51,432 nt of DNA from Clostridia bacterium (GTDB lineage Bacteria; Bacillota; Clostridia; UBA1381; UBA9506), in the NCBI GenBank assembly GCA_017396465.1, contig JAFQLU010000077.1:1-51432 (forward strand). Direction: 5' to 3'. Within the stretch, counting starts at the first letter, position 1. Each line of letters opens with the position of its first letter. Shown here in pieces: positions 7,479 through 15,936 of the stretch. The translations under genes and the position numbers were made by a program. The notes under the pieces are model-generated. The model saw only the letters and a list, made by a program, of their open reading frames with translations. It did no database searches and was not told the origin of the DNA.

Positions 7479-7507
7479 TTTACAAACGAAGTAGAATTTG
7501 CTATAAT
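7479..7507 (+). promoter_or_regulatory. Promoter of the nfnAB operon
   Basis: TTTACA (7479-7484), a 17-base spacer and TATAAT (7502-7507) lie 40 bases before the GTG start of nfnA. It is divergent from the promoter at 7408-7435. Confidence 0.85.
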
Positions 7508-7546
7508 ATAAAGATATCATATATTAGAATGAAGAGATGATTATTT

Positions 7547-8389
7547 GTGTATAGCATTGTAAGAAAGAAGCAACTGAACGAAACGGTGATGCTGATGGAA
7601 ATTTTGGCGCCGCAGGTGGCAAAAAAGGCAGAACCGGGTCAATTTATTATTTTAAGAGCGACGGAGGACGGGGAACGGATTCCGCTCACCGTGGCAGATT
7701 ATGACAGAGAAAAAGGCACCGTTACGATTATTTTCCAGATTGTGGGTGCAACCACAAAGGTTTTGAGCACGCTGAATGAGGGCGATTCTTTGGCGGACTT
7801 TGTTGGCCCTCTGGGTCGTGCAACCAAAACAGAAGGCCTGAAAAAGGTTGCTGTTGTGGGTGGTGGCGTTGGTTGCGCCATTGCTTATCCCGTGGCAAAA
7901 AAGCTGCACGGTCAAGGCTGTGAGGTGCACGCAATCGTGGGTTTCCGTAATCGGGACCTGGTGATTTTGGAAGACGAATTCCGTGCGGCAAGCGATAAGC
8001 TGGTTATGATGTCCGATGACGGAAGCGTCGGCGAAAAGGGCCTGGTAACAGATGCATTAAAGCGGCTGATTGAAAGCGGCGAGCAATATGATGAAGTGAT
8101 TGCCATCGGTCCTTTGATTATGATGAAATTTGTGTCGAAGCTGACAAAGGAATACAACATTCCCACCGTTGTCAGCATGAACCCCATTATGATAGACGGA
8201 ACGGGTATGTGCGGCGGTTGCCGACTTTCCGTAGGCGGCGAAATGAAGTTTGCCTGCGTAGACGGCCCGGAGTTTGACGGTCATCAGGTGGATTTTGATG
8301 AGGCAATGGACCGCGCCTCCATGTATAAGGATTTCGAACGCCATGCGTATGAAAAAACCTGCAATTTGTTTCAGAGGGAGGTAGAGTAA
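7547..8389 (+). CDS. nfnA: NfnA-type ferredoxin:NAD(P)+ reductase small flavoprotein subunit
   Basis: This 280-residue protein has the layout of NfnA and sulfide/dihydroorotate dehydrogenase electron-transfer subunits: an FAD domain with RIPLTVAD, an NAD-binding loop VVGGGVGCAIAYP near residues 105-117, and a C-terminal [2Fe-2S] site with Cys residues in GTGMCGGCR and FACVDG. In the NfnAB complex it works with the larger NfnB to exchange electrons between NADH, ferredoxin and NADPH by bifurcation in the cytoplasm. The GTG at 7547 follows a GAAGAGATGA ribosome site. The NfnB-like gene starts one base after its stop, so the two are co-translated. Other partners in this family are possible, but the tandem arrangement fits Nfn well. 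Confidence 0.88.
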   Translation: MYSIVRKKQLNETVMLMEILAPQVAKKAEPGQFIILRATEDGERIPLTVADYDREKGTVTIIFQIVGATTKVLSTLNEGDSLADFVGPLGRATKTEGLKKVAVVGGGVGCAIAYPVAKKLHGQGCEVHAIVGFRNRDLVILEDEFRAASDKLVMMSDDGSVGEKGLVTDALKRLIESGEQYDEVIAIGPLIMMKFVSKLTKEYNIPTVVSMNPIMIDGTGMCGGCRLSVGGEMKFACVDGPEFDGHQVDFDEAMDRASMYKDFERHAYEKTCNLFQREVE

Positions 8390-8390
8390 G

Positions 8391-9782
8391 ATGCCCAATA
8401 TGTCTCCTGTGAAAAACGAGATGCCATCCCAGGCACCGGACGTGAGAAACAAAAATTTTGATGAAGTGGCATTGGGCTACGCGCCCGAAACTGCCATAGA
8501 AGAAGCCAAGCGGTGCTTAAACTGTAAGCATAAGCCCTGCGTGGGCGGATGCCCCGTGAAAATTCATATTCCTGCCTTTATTGAAAAAATGGCGGAGGGT
8601 GATTTTGAGGGTGCGTATCAAATTATTTCCGAAGCAAGCTCCTTGCCTGCCGTGTGCGGCAGAGTTTGCCCCCAGGAAAATCAGTGCGAGAAATACTGTG
8701 TCCGCGGTATCAAGGGCGAGCCGGTTGCCATCGGTCGCTTAGAACGGTTTGCGGCAGATTATCATAACGCACGTGTTACCGGAAAACCACAGAAGCCGGA
8801 ATCAAACGGGCACCGCGTTGCCGTTGTGGGCTCCGGTCCTGCAGGTCTTGCCTGTGCCGGCGATTTGGCAAAAAAAGGCTACGAGGTAACGGTGTTTGAA
8901 GCGCTGCATTTAGCAGGCGGCGTTCTGGTGTACGGAATTCCTGAATTCCGTTTGCCCAAAGCCATCGTGCAGAAGGAAATTGACACCCTAAAAGAATTGG
9001 GCGTGAGCATCGAAACAAACGTAGTCATCGGAAGAACCGTTTCTATTGACGAGCTGTTTGAAGATGGCTTTGAAGCTGTATTTATCGGAACGGGAGCCGG
9101 TCTTCCCAAGTTCATGGGGATTCCGGGCGAAAACCTTAAGGGCGTATATTCTGCCAACGAGTTTTTAACCCGTATCAACCTGATGAAAGCATATCAAGAC
9201 GAAAGAACCACACCCATTATGCATGCAAAGCGCGTTGCGGTTGTGGGCGGCGGAAATGTTGCCATGGACGCGGCGAGATGCGCAAAACGATTGGGTGCGG
9301 AGGAAGTTTATATTGTATACCGCAGATCTTTGGAGGAACTTCCGGCAAGAAAAGAAGAGGTGGAGCATGCCATGGAAGAGGGCATCATCTTTAAGCTTCT
9401 GTGCAATCCTGTGGGGATCCTGCCGGACGAAACCCGTTTTGTGAGCGGTATGAAATGCGTGGAAATGGAGCTGGGTGAGCCGGACGCTTCCGGCAGACGC
9501 AGACCGGTCGTGAAAGAAAACTCCGAATTCGTGCTGGATGTGGACGCGGTGGTTATGTCCATCGGCACATCTCCCAATCCTCTGATTAAAGATACAACCG
9601 AGGGATTGGATGTGAAAGCCTGGGGCGGTATTGTTGCAGAAGAAGAAACGGGAAAAACCTCAAGAGAAGGCGTGTTTGCCGGCGGTGATGCTGTCACCGG
9701 TGCCGCAACGGTGATTTTAGCCATGGGAGCCGGAAAAGATGCGGCAAAGGCAATGGATGCCTATATCAAATCCAAGGAATAA
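8391..9782 (+). CDS. nfnB: NfnB-type large subunit (glutamate synthase small-chain homolog)
   Basis: The 463-residue protein has an N-terminal cysteine-rich domain for two [4Fe-4S] clusters (CLNCKHKPCVGGC near residues 42-54, then CGRVC, NQCEKYC), an FAD loop VVGSGPAGLACAGDL and a second dinucleotide loop VVGGGNVAMDAARCA for NADPH. It ends with the family's GVFAGGDAVTGAATVILAMG. In NfnB these parts bind ferredoxin and NADPH. Annotation pipelines often call it GltA or glutamate synthase small subunit, but no large GltB-type glutamate synthase gene is adjacent, whereas an NfnA-like gene is. It starts one base after nfnA. Confidence 0.9.
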   Translation: MPNMSPVKNEMPSQAPDVRNKNFDEVALGYAPETAIEEAKRCLNCKHKPCVGGCPVKIHIPAFIEKMAEGDFEGAYQIISEASSLPAVCGRVCPQENQCEKYCVRGIKGEPVAIGRLERFAADYHNARVTGKPQKPESNGHRVAVVGSGPAGLACAGDLAKKGYEVTVFEALHLAGGVLVYGIPEFRLPKAIVQKEIDTLKELGVSIETNVVIGRTVSIDELFEDGFEAVFIGTGAGLPKFMGIPGENLKGVYSANEFLTRINLMKAYQDERTTPIMHAKRVAVVGGGNVAMDAARCAKRLGAEEVYIVYRRSLEELPARKEEVEHAMEEGIIFKLLCNPVGILPDETRFVSGMKCVEMELGEPDASGRRRPVVKENSEFVLDVDAVVMSIGTSPNPLIKDTTEGLDVKAWGGIVAEEETGKTSREGVFAGGDAVTGAATVILAMGAGKDAAKAMDAYIKSKE

Positions 9783-9794
9783 AGGGTGAAGAAT

Positions 9795-10601
9795 ATGTGG
9801 AAATGTGTAAAATGCGGGACGCTGAACCGGGAAGAAACCTGCTCTGCTTGTGGTGCACACTGGACAACAGGGCAAATGCTGGAGCAGAATCCTGAGCAGG
9901 AAACATACAATCAGCAGGGTGCTTATCCGGAAACACCGTATGTGTATCAGGAAAACGGATACGGAGCGCCGGACGACCGCAGAACAAAAGAACAGAATAA
10001 TAACGGATTGATCATCACGATAGTGATTTGTGTCACGGTGATTGTTGCCTTGCTTTTGGGAATTGGTGCATATATTTTCGTGCAGGATGATGATGTGATA
10101 TACGGAGATGAAACCGTTCAGACAACATACGTGCCGGCAGAAAAGACAGAAGTGCCTGAGCCGACAGCGGAAGCAACTGTGGAACCTAAACCGGTACCGA
10201 CGACGGTTCCGACCCCTGCGCCGACCCCTGCTCCGAAGCATAACGGTGCCGCAAAACGACAGGCGTTTCTGGGACGTGCTGATGAAATAGAAGCATATGC
10301 AAAAACCGCAGGTGCAGAGGCAATGACGCAGATGGATATCAACAGAGTATCCGGAGAGATATACAGTCGCTGGGATGCCTTGCTTAATGACGTGTATCAG
10401 TATTTAAAGAGTGTTCTTCCTGCCGGGGAATTTGAGTCTTTGAGAAAAGACGAGTTGGCGTGGATTAAAAGAAAAGAAGCGGCCGTAGCAAAAGAGGGCG
10501 AAGCCTGGGGTACCGGCAGCGGCAGACCTATGGCGGAAAACGGAGTCGCAACAGAATATACCCGCGAAAGATGCTATGAGTTAATCAATATGATTCCATA
10601 A
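9795..10601 (+). CDS. Zinc-ribbon membrane protein with LprI-like C-terminal domain
   Basis: The protein has four visible parts. The N-terminus is a zinc ribbon (WKCVKCGTLN then CSACG). Next come a polar linker and one transmembrane helix (LIITIVICVTVIVALLLGIG). A Pro/Thr-rich spacer with PTPAPTPAP follows. The C-terminal domain of about 100 residues resembles the lysozyme-inhibitor LprI/DUF1311 family (MTQMDINRVSGEIYSRWDA and LRKDELAWIKRKEA). The zinc ribbon should be cytoplasmic and the LprI-like domain outside. The ATG at 9795 is preferred over the GTG at 9786 because AAAGGG lies eight bases before the ATG and overlaps the GTG. It follows nfnB closely. A cell-envelope role is inferred. Lysozyme binding is not shown. 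Confidence 0.75.
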   Translation: MWKCVKCGTLNREETCSACGAHWTTGQMLEQNPEQETYNQQGAYPETPYVYQENGYGAPDDRRTKEQNNNGLIITIVICVTVIVALLLGIGAYIFVQDDDVIYGDETVQTTYVPAEKTEVPEPTAEATVEPKPVPTTVPTPAPTPAPKHNGAAKRQAFLGRADEIEAYAKTAGAEAMTQMDINRVSGEIYSRWDALLNDVYQYLKSVLPAGEFESLRKDELAWIKRKEAAVAKEGEAWGTGSGRPMAENGVATEYTRERCYELINMIP

Positions 10602-10619
10602 AAGAAAGGCGGAAAACAA

Positions 10620-11036
10620 ATGGCAAATAATGTGATAAAAGGCTGCGGATTTCACCATGTGGCGCTGCAGACCTCTGATTTTGAAAAATCCTTGAAATTT
10701 TATACAGAAGGCTTAGGCTTTCAGCTGAGAACCCGTTGGGTGGCAGGCTCCGGCAAGCAGATTGCGCTGGTAGATTTAGGCGACAGAAACTACTTTGAAC
10801 TGTTTTCCGACGGTGAAAAAACAGATGCCAAAGCAGGAAATGCAGGAAGCTACTTCCATCTGGCTCTGCGCGTGGATGATACCCGTGCGGCGTTTGCCCG
10901 TGCAGTGGAATGCGGTGCAGAACCGCTGATTGAGCCCAAGGACGTGGAGCTGGGCGAAGGCGAGGTTGTTCATGCGTCCTTATCCTTCGTGAAGGGTCCT
11001 GACGGCGAAGAAGTGGAATTTTTTGAAGAACACTAA
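10620..11036 (+). CDS. VOC (glyoxalase/bleomycin-resistance fold) family protein
   Basis: This 138-residue protein has two beta-alpha-beta-beta-beta halves typical of vicinal-oxygen-chelate proteins. FHHVALQTSDFEKSLKFYTEGLGF opens the first module, with a His metal ligand, and YFHLALRVDDTRAAFARA opens the second. YFELF and EEVEFFEEH supply further metal-ligand-type Glu residues. Family members include glyoxalase I, dioxygenases and binding proteins. The substrate here cannot be told. An AAAGAAAGGCGG ribosome site precedes the ATG. It is the last coding gene before the SRP RNA promoter and is probably cotranscribed with the LprI-like gene 18 bases upstream. Confidence 0.85.
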   Translation: MANNVIKGCGFHHVALQTSDFEKSLKFYTEGLGFQLRTRWVAGSGKQIALVDLGDRNYFELFSDGEKTDAKAGNAGSYFHLALRVDDTRAAFARAVECGAEPLIEPKDVELGEGEVVHASLSFVKGPDGEEVEFFEEH

Positions 11037-11044
11037 AAAAATAG

Positions 11045-11073
11045 TTGAATTGTTCACCAAAATGTGATACAAT
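11045..11073 (+). promoter_or_regulatory. Promoter of the SRP RNA gene
   Basis: TTGAAT (11045-11050), a 17-base spacer and TACAAT (11068-11073) with an upstream TG lie just before the SRP RNA. Confidence 0.8.
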
Positions 11074-11080
11074 ATATATA

Positions 11081-11348
11081 CGGAAGTATTTTGCTTCCGC
11101 TTTGTCGCGCAGAATGAAGCGGCAAACCCTCATATTGCGTTCGACGCGAAAGCGTTGTCGGCCGGGACCCGCACAACTTGAGCCCGTGAACCTCGTCAGG
11201 TGGGGAACCAAGCAGCGATAAGCGATGTCTTGAGTGTGATGCGGACCTTCCCGGTGTGAACGCAAACAGCAAAACAAAAGAAGTGTATAAACACACAAAG
11301 CGGCAGCTTTGTGCAAGGGAAACCGCGCAAGATTTTGCCGCGGCTTTT
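11081..11348 (+). ncRNA. ffs: Signal recognition particle RNA, long Firmicutes type
   Basis: The conserved domain IV tip is plain: GTGAACCTCGTCAGG, then GGGGAACCAAGCAGC with a GGAA tetraloop, followed by GATAAG (about 11185-11221). Flanking strands pair outward (CTTGAG/CTTGAG-type complements, CCGGGACCCGCA with TGCGGACCTTCCCGG, GCGTT with AACGC), giving a long rod. About 270 bases in total matches the scRNA of Bacillus and Clostridia, which keeps the Alu domain. It binds Ffh and directs membrane-protein ribosomes to FtsY. The position just upstream of dnaX is conserved in Firmicutes. A GC-rich stem with a run of T residues (11322-11350) ends it. End coordinates are estimates. Confidence 0.9.
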
Positions 11349-11385
11349 TTTCAATTTATTTTAGATTCTATCCGGAGGTGAGTCC

Positions 11386-13005
11386 GTGGCATATCAGGCC
11401 ATATACCGCCGTTGGCGTCCTACTGTGTTTGACGACGTTATCGGTCAGGAGCATATAACCAAAACTCTGAAAAATCAGATTATGAACGATTCCACGGCGC
11501 ACGCCTATCTGTTTTGCGGCACCCGCGGAACGGGTAAAACCTCCACGGCGAAAATTTTAGCCAGAGCGGTGAACTGTTTAAACCCGAAAGACGGAAACCC
11601 CTGCAATGAGTGTGATGTCTGCAAAGGACTTTTGGATGAATCCATTTTAGACGTTACCGAATTGGACGGTGCTTCCCGGAACAAGGTGGAAAACATCCGT
11701 GAAATTATTGATGATGTGATTTTCCTGCCCACCGTGGCGCGGAAAAAGGTCTATATCATCGACGAGGTGCATATGGTAACCGACAGCGCCTTTAACGCGC
11801 TTCTAAAAACGTTGGAGGACCCGCCGGCGCATGTGATGTTTATTCTGGCAACCACGGAGCTGAACAAGGTGCCGATCACGGTACTGTCCCGTTGTCAGCA
11901 GTTCGAGTTCCGTAGAATCACCAACCAGGATTTAGCATCCCGAATGGCAGCCATTTTGGAGGCAGACGGCATTGAGGCAGAGGCTGATGCACTTTCTCTG
12001 GTGGCAGAGCTGGGCGACGGCTCCATGCGTGACTCCTTGAGCATTCTGGACAAATGCATCGGTGCGGCAGATGGCGCGCTGACCTATGCGGACGTGGTGA
12101 AAATTATCGGTATTGCCGATAACGAAGCCATGCACGATCTGGCATTGGATGTTGCGACGGGGGACACAAAAGGCGCACTTGAGAAATTGGATGAGGTTAT
12201 TGAAAAAGGCAAGGAGCTTGGCTTGTTTGCAGAGCGCTTTATCAAATATTTAAGAGATATTTTAGTGGTGCAGGCAACGGGAAACAGCGATGCGTTTTTA
12301 AATACCTCGGCAGAAAACAAAGAAAAAATTGAGGAATTGACGGAAAAGTTCTCGAAAGAGCGGCTGATTCGTTCCATAGATTTAATATGCAGTGCTTATA
12401 ATCAGGCAAAATATTCCGGTTTTTCCCGGACGCTTTACGAAATGGCATTGGTAAAAATGTGTGAACCGGACCTGCAGGACACGGCAGAGGCGTTGAAAGA
12501 CCGTATCTGCGTTTTGGAGGATAAGGTGAAAAACGGCGTGGCATTAAAAGCGCCGGAAGAAAAAGCTGACGGAACCGACGCACCACCCTGGGATGAGCCG
12601 AAACCGGCAAAACCGGCGGCAAAGCCTGCTGAAAAGCTTGCCCCAAAACCGCAGGAGGCGGCACCGAAGGCTGCGAGTGGCGATGCGGCAGCGCGCTGGC
12701 CGGAAATTGTCAGCTATGTTAAGTCTCATGGCGGCATGCCGATATACCCTCATCTGGCATTGGTAAAGGCAAAGCTTTCCGGCGGAAAGTTCTGCGTTGT
12801 GTTCGGGGATAACGCATTGGTCTCCAAAACCGTTATCGACAAACCTGCCACGAAGAACTTAATCCGTGAGGCGGTCAAAGCAGTTACGGGTGAGGACCTT
12901 GAGGTTGCCTGCGTAACGGCAAAGGAAATCGGCGACGATAGCGACGATCCCTTAAAAAAGCTGGAAGAGCTCAGCAAAACCAATCCGGCAATTCAATTTA
13001 TCTAA
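11386..13005 (+). CDS. dnaX: DNA polymerase III subunits gamma/tau
   Basis: The 539-residue clamp-loader ATPase starts with YRRWRPTVFDDVIGQEHI, the hallmark of DnaX. The Walker A loop GTRGTGKTSTAK is at residues 45-56, a zinc-binding Cys cluster lies at about 64-79 (CLNPKDGNPCNECDVC), and DEVHM is the Walker B. LATTELNKVPITVLSRCQ carries the sensor and arginine-finger region. A Pro/Ala/Lys-rich linker near residues 395-430 leads to the tau-type C-terminus. The start is GTG with CCGGAGGTGAG before it. It follows the SRP RNA and precedes ybaB, the usual Firmicutes order. I see no clear separate promoter, so readthrough from the SRP unit is possible. Confidence 0.97.
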   Translation: MAYQAIYRRWRPTVFDDVIGQEHITKTLKNQIMNDSTAHAYLFCGTRGTGKTSTAKILARAVNCLNPKDGNPCNECDVCKGLLDESILDVTELDGASRNKVENIREIIDDVIFLPTVARKKVYIIDEVHMVTDSAFNALLKTLEDPPAHVMFILATTELNKVPITVLSRCQQFEFRRITNQDLASRMAAILEADGIEAEADALSLVAELGDGSMRDSLSILDKCIGAADGALTYADVVKIIGIADNEAMHDLALDVATGDTKGALEKLDEVIEKGKELGLFAERFIKYLRDILVVQATGNSDAFLNTSAENKEKIEELTEKFSKERLIRSIDLICSAYNQAKYSGFSRTLYEMALVKMCEPDLQDTAEALKDRICVLEDKVKNGVALKAPEEKADGTDAPPWDEPKPAKPAAKPAEKLAPKPQEAAPKAASGDAAARWPEIVSYVKSHGGMPIYPHLALVKAKLSGGKFCVVFGDNALVSKTVIDKPATKNLIREAVKAVTGEDLEVACVTAKEIGDDSDDPLKKLEELSKTNPAIQFI

Positions 13006-13046
13006 AACATGAAAAATTATTGTAAAATATTTGGAGGAAACAAAAC

Positions 13047-13391
13047 ATGGCACAGGGAAATAAATTCACAGGTGGCGGAAATCACAAGATGAACACCGTT
13101 ATCAAACAGGCACAGATGATGCAGGAAGAAATGAACCGCGTACAGAGTGAGCTGGAAGAAAAGGTTGTTGAAACCACCGCAGGCGGCGGGAAAGTGAAAG
13201 TAGAAATGAAAGGTACCAAGGAAATCGTTTCCTTGAAAATCGATCCTGAAATCGTAGATCCCGATGATACAGAAATGCTGGAGGATTTAGTTACTGTTGC
13301 GGTAAACGATGCTATCCGTCAGGTGGAAGAAATGATGGAAGAAGGCATGAGCTCTATCACAGGCGGTCTCAATATCCCCGGATTATTCTAA
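13047..13391 (+). CDS. ybaB: YbaB/EbfC family nucleoid-associated protein
   Basis: This 114-residue protein is the small DNA-binding dimer usually found beside dnaX. The middle shows the family pattern: MNTVIKQAQMMQEEMNRVQ forms a coiled-coil helix, then VVETTAGGGKVKVEMKG and VSLKIDPEIVDPDD form the beta sheet, and a second helix follows. The Gly-rich ends (GKFTGGGNH, GLNIPGLF) are also typical. It binds DNA as a tweezer-like dimer and may shape the nucleoid. The start has GGAGGAAAC upstream. In most Firmicutes recR follows ybaB; here a glycosyltransferase gene comes next instead. Confidence 0.95.
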   Translation: MAQGNKFTGGGNHKMNTVIKQAQMMQEEMNRVQSELEEKVVETTAGGGKVKVEMKGTKEIVSLKIDPEIVDPDDTEMLEDLVTVAVNDAIRQVEEMMEEGMSSITGGLNIPGLF

Positions 13392-13430
13392 TTCCCGTTG
13401 GCTTTTATATCAGAAAGCAGGTGAGGCTTT

Positions 13431-14588
13431 ATGCTGAAAGTTCTGTTCCTTTCCATTCCGACAGGCGGCGGTCACCATCAGGCGGCTCGCGCTATGGAAC
13501 GGTATTTTGAGGGGCGGGAAGATGTGGAATGCAGAATGCTGGATATGGCGGAAAATGTAAACACTGCTTTGGCTGACGCCGTGTCAAAAGGATATATTCT
13601 GACCACATCAGTCACTCCCAAACTGTTTGGCACCATATATGACCTTCTGGACGCGCGGGAAAACCCGTCCACGGAAGCGTCTCGCACCATCAGAGTGTTA
13701 ATGTCGGCCTTTCGCAAAAAGCTGTGTGCTTATATCGATGCATTCCGACCGGATGTGATTGTCAGCACGCATCCTTTTTGCACCATCACATTAAACCGTG
13801 CGGCAAAACGGCATCCCATTTCGGCGAAACTCATATCTATCGTAACAGACTTCACGATTCATCCCTTCTGGGAGCAGGCGCGGTCGGACTATTATGTAAC
13901 GGCTTCGGAGCTTTTGTCGTATCAGGCGCTGAAAAAATGGAGTACCGTGGAGCAGGTTCTGCCAATAGGGATTCCGGTGGACCCGAAATTTGCGAACAAA
14001 ATGCCCAAAGAGGAAGCCAGAAAAGCGCTGGGCGCAGAAAATAAATTTACGGTTCTCATTATGATGGGTTCCATGGGATACGGCACCAGCACGGCAGAGG
14101 TTTTAAGAACGCTGGACCGCATGGACGAGGATTTTCAGATTCTGGTGGTTTGCGGCAGTAACAAAAAAATGAAATCCCGTCTGGACAGAATGAAATTTAC
14201 CAAAGAAGTGAAAACCTTTGGATTTGTGAATAATGTGGATGTATTTATGGACGCCTGCGATTGTATTATCACCAAACCGGGCGGTTTATCCACCTCCGAG
14301 GCACTGGCAAAACGGGTTCCCATCCTGATGCTGGACCCCATTCCCGGTCAGGAGGACAGAAACAAAGAGTTTTTACTGAATAACGGTATCGCGCTTTATA
14401 TCAGCGACACCTTTGGCGTGGATGAGGCTGTGTATCAGCTGATTCACTATCCCTTTAAGGCAGAGCAGATGATTGCCAATATGGCACACTTTGCAAAGCC
14501 TAACGCTGCAAGAGATTTAGGCGAATTTATCCTGTCGATTCATACAAAGAAAACGGCAGATGAAAATAAATCATCCGTTTCATCATGA
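13431..14588 (+). CDS. GT28-type processive glycosyltransferase (MGDG synthase/UgtP-like)
   Basis: The 385-residue protein has the MGDG-synthase/MurG architecture. The N-terminal lipid-acceptor domain begins VLFLSIPTGGGHHQAARAME, and the C-terminal sugar-nucleotide domain has ITKPGGLSTSEALAKRVP and PIPGQEDRNKEFL. Members move glucose or galactose from UDP-sugar to diacylglycerol at the inner face of the membrane to make glycolipids. There is no signal peptide or obvious transmembrane helix, as usual for this peripheral enzyme. It lies between ybaB and darA, where recR would often be. The sugar used is not clear. The galE gene in this window could supply UDP-galactose. Confidence 0.88.
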   Translation: MLKVLFLSIPTGGGHHQAARAMERYFEGREDVECRMLDMAENVNTALADAVSKGYILTTSVTPKLFGTIYDLLDARENPSTEASRTIRVLMSAFRKKLCAYIDAFRPDVIVSTHPFCTITLNRAAKRHPISAKLISIVTDFTIHPFWEQARSDYYVTASELLSYQALKKWSTVEQVLPIGIPVDPKFANKMPKEEARKALGAENKFTVLIMMGSMGYGTSTAEVLRTLDRMDEDFQILVVCGSNKKMKSRLDRMKFTKEVKTFGFVNNVDVFMDACDCIITKPGGLSTSEALAKRVPILMLDPIPGQEDRNKEFLLNNGIALYISDTFGVDEAVYQLIHYPFKAEQMIANMAHFAKPNAARDLGEFILSIHTKKTADENKSSVSS

Positions 14589-14617
14589 AACGAAACCAAT
14601 TATAAGGAGGAATTGCT

Positions 14618-14947
14618 ATGAAACTCGTATTCGCAATTGTTAGTAATGACGACGGCAACACCGTAATGAGAGAATTGAACAAGGAAGGCTTCTCCGTTAC
14701 AAAGATGGCCTCCACCGGCGGTTTTCTGCGTGCCGGTAACACCACGCTTTTAGTTGGTACAGAAGAAGAAAAAGTGCAGAAGGTAATTGAAGTAATTGCC
14801 AAATTCAGCGCAAAGAGAAAACAGGTTGTATTCTCTCCCGAACCCTATATCGGCGGCGCAACAGGTTACACATCCTTCCCTGCAGAAATCGAAGTGGGCG
14901 GCGCAACCGTATTTGTGGTTGACGTAGAACGTTTCGAAAAAATCTGA
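14618..14947 (+). CDS. darA: Cyclic di-AMP receptor protein DarA (PII-like, YaaQ)
   Basis: This 109-residue protein matches DarA/PstA: KLVFAIVSNDDGNTVMREL at the start, then STGGFLRAGNTTLLVGTEEE and YTSFPAEIEVGGATVFVVDVERF at the end. The protein is a PII-like trimer that binds c-di-AMP in the cytoplasm. Its downstream targets are mostly unknown. GGAGGAATT precedes the ATG. The stop overlaps the start of holB (TGATG), and the darA-holB-ricT order is the conserved Firmicutes arrangement. Confidence 0.95.
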   Translation: MKLVFAIVSNDDGNTVMRELNKEGFSVTKMASTGGFLRAGNTTLLVGTEEEKVQKVIEVIAKFSAKRKQVVFSPEPYIGGATGYTSFPAEIEVGGATVFVVDVERFEKI

Positions 14948-15936
14948 TGGGATTTGACGAAATTGTCGGAAATGAACCGGCAAAAATGATTTTAAAGCGC
15001 GCAATCGAAAAAGATCGCGTGTCGAATGCCTATGTATTTGAAGGCATCGCAGGTATCGGCAAAAAGCTCGCGGCGGACATTTTCGCCCGCGGGCTTGTCT
15101 GCGAAAATCGGGAGCAGGCACCCTGCGGCATTTGCTCTGCTTGCCGGAAAGCGATTGCCAAAGGGCATCCGGATATTATTTATCTGGAAAAAGAAAAAGA
15201 TAAAAAGTCTATCGGCGTAGAAGAAGTGCGTTCTCAGATACTGAGCGAGGTTTACATGAAACCGTATCTGTCGCCCTATCGCGTGTTTATTATTGGAGAG
15301 GGTGACATTTTGTCTGTCGGAGCGCAGAATGCTCTTTTGAAAATTTTGGAAGAGCCTCCGCCGTATGCAACCTTTGTCATCTGCGTTACCTCGCAGGAAA
15401 AACTTTTGGATACCGTTTTGTCCAGAAGCTGTACGGTAGCGTTTTTTCCGTTGTCCTTTGCCGAAATCACATCGTACCTGGAAAAGGATTTTGCTTTAGA
15501 CGACAGAACCAGGCTCTTTGCCCGTCTGTCGCAGGGTAGCATCGGAAAGGCTACGGAGCTTCTTTCGGACGAGGATGCAGAAAGACTGTATGAGGACAGT
15601 GTGGCGGCACTACTCCGGCTGAAAAAGGACGCGTCCAATGTTCGCGAGGTGGCAGACTTTCTCACCGCCGAAAAAGAAAGAATTTCTGAAGTGACCGATT
15701 TCTTCCAGACTTTTTTGCGGGATTGTATTTTTATCAAATCCGGCATGGGAGAACAGGTTGTTTATGAAAATAAAAAAACAGAAATGTTTCTGTTTTGCGA
15801 AACCGTCAGCAAAAAAGCTCTGATTCAGGCGTTTGACCGTCTTACGGAGTTTCGGCTGCGGCTGAAGCAGAATATAAATTACAACGCATCCGTTGCAGAA
15901 ACCGTGATGTGTATTTGGGAGGATTTCCATGGTTAA
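14947..15936 (+). CDS. holB: DNA polymerase III subunit delta prime
   Basis: The 329-residue protein is a clamp-loader AAA+ protein related to DnaX. It opens FDEIVGNEPA and has a degenerate nucleotide loop (GIAGIGKKLAA), a zinc-type Cys cluster (CGICSACRKA), and ALLKILEEPPPYATFVI with SRSC, the sensor and arginine-finger-bearing segment. Delta prime does not hydrolyse ATP itself but completes the clamp-loader ring. It begins inside the darA stop codon and its end overlaps the ricT start by eight bases, so the three are translationally coupled. Confidence 0.93.
   Translation: MGFDEIVGNEPAKMILKRAIEKDRVSNAYVFEGIAGIGKKLAADIFARGLVCENREQAPCGICSACRKAIAKGHPDIIYLEKEKDKKSIGVEEVRSQILSEVYMKPYLSPYRVFIIGEGDILSVGAQNALLKILEEPPPYATFVICVTSQEKLLDTVLSRSCTVAFFPLSFAEITSYLEKDFALDDRTRLFARLSQGSIGKATELLSDEDAERLYEDSVAALLRLKKDASNVREVADFLTAEKERISEVTDFFQTFLRDCIFIKSGMGEQVVYENKKTEMFLFCETVSKKALIQAFDRLTEFRLRLKQNINYNASVAETVMCIWEDFHG

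Noticed and set aside
8391-9782. Glutamate synthase small subunit
   Set aside because: No large subunit gene is adjacent, whereas an NfnA-type gene ends one base before it, so NfnB is the better call.
10585-11316. 243-codon open frame on the minus strand
   Set aside because: It lies opposite the VOC gene and the SRP RNA, and its composition (many Arg, His, Cys, Ser) is that of a shadow frame.
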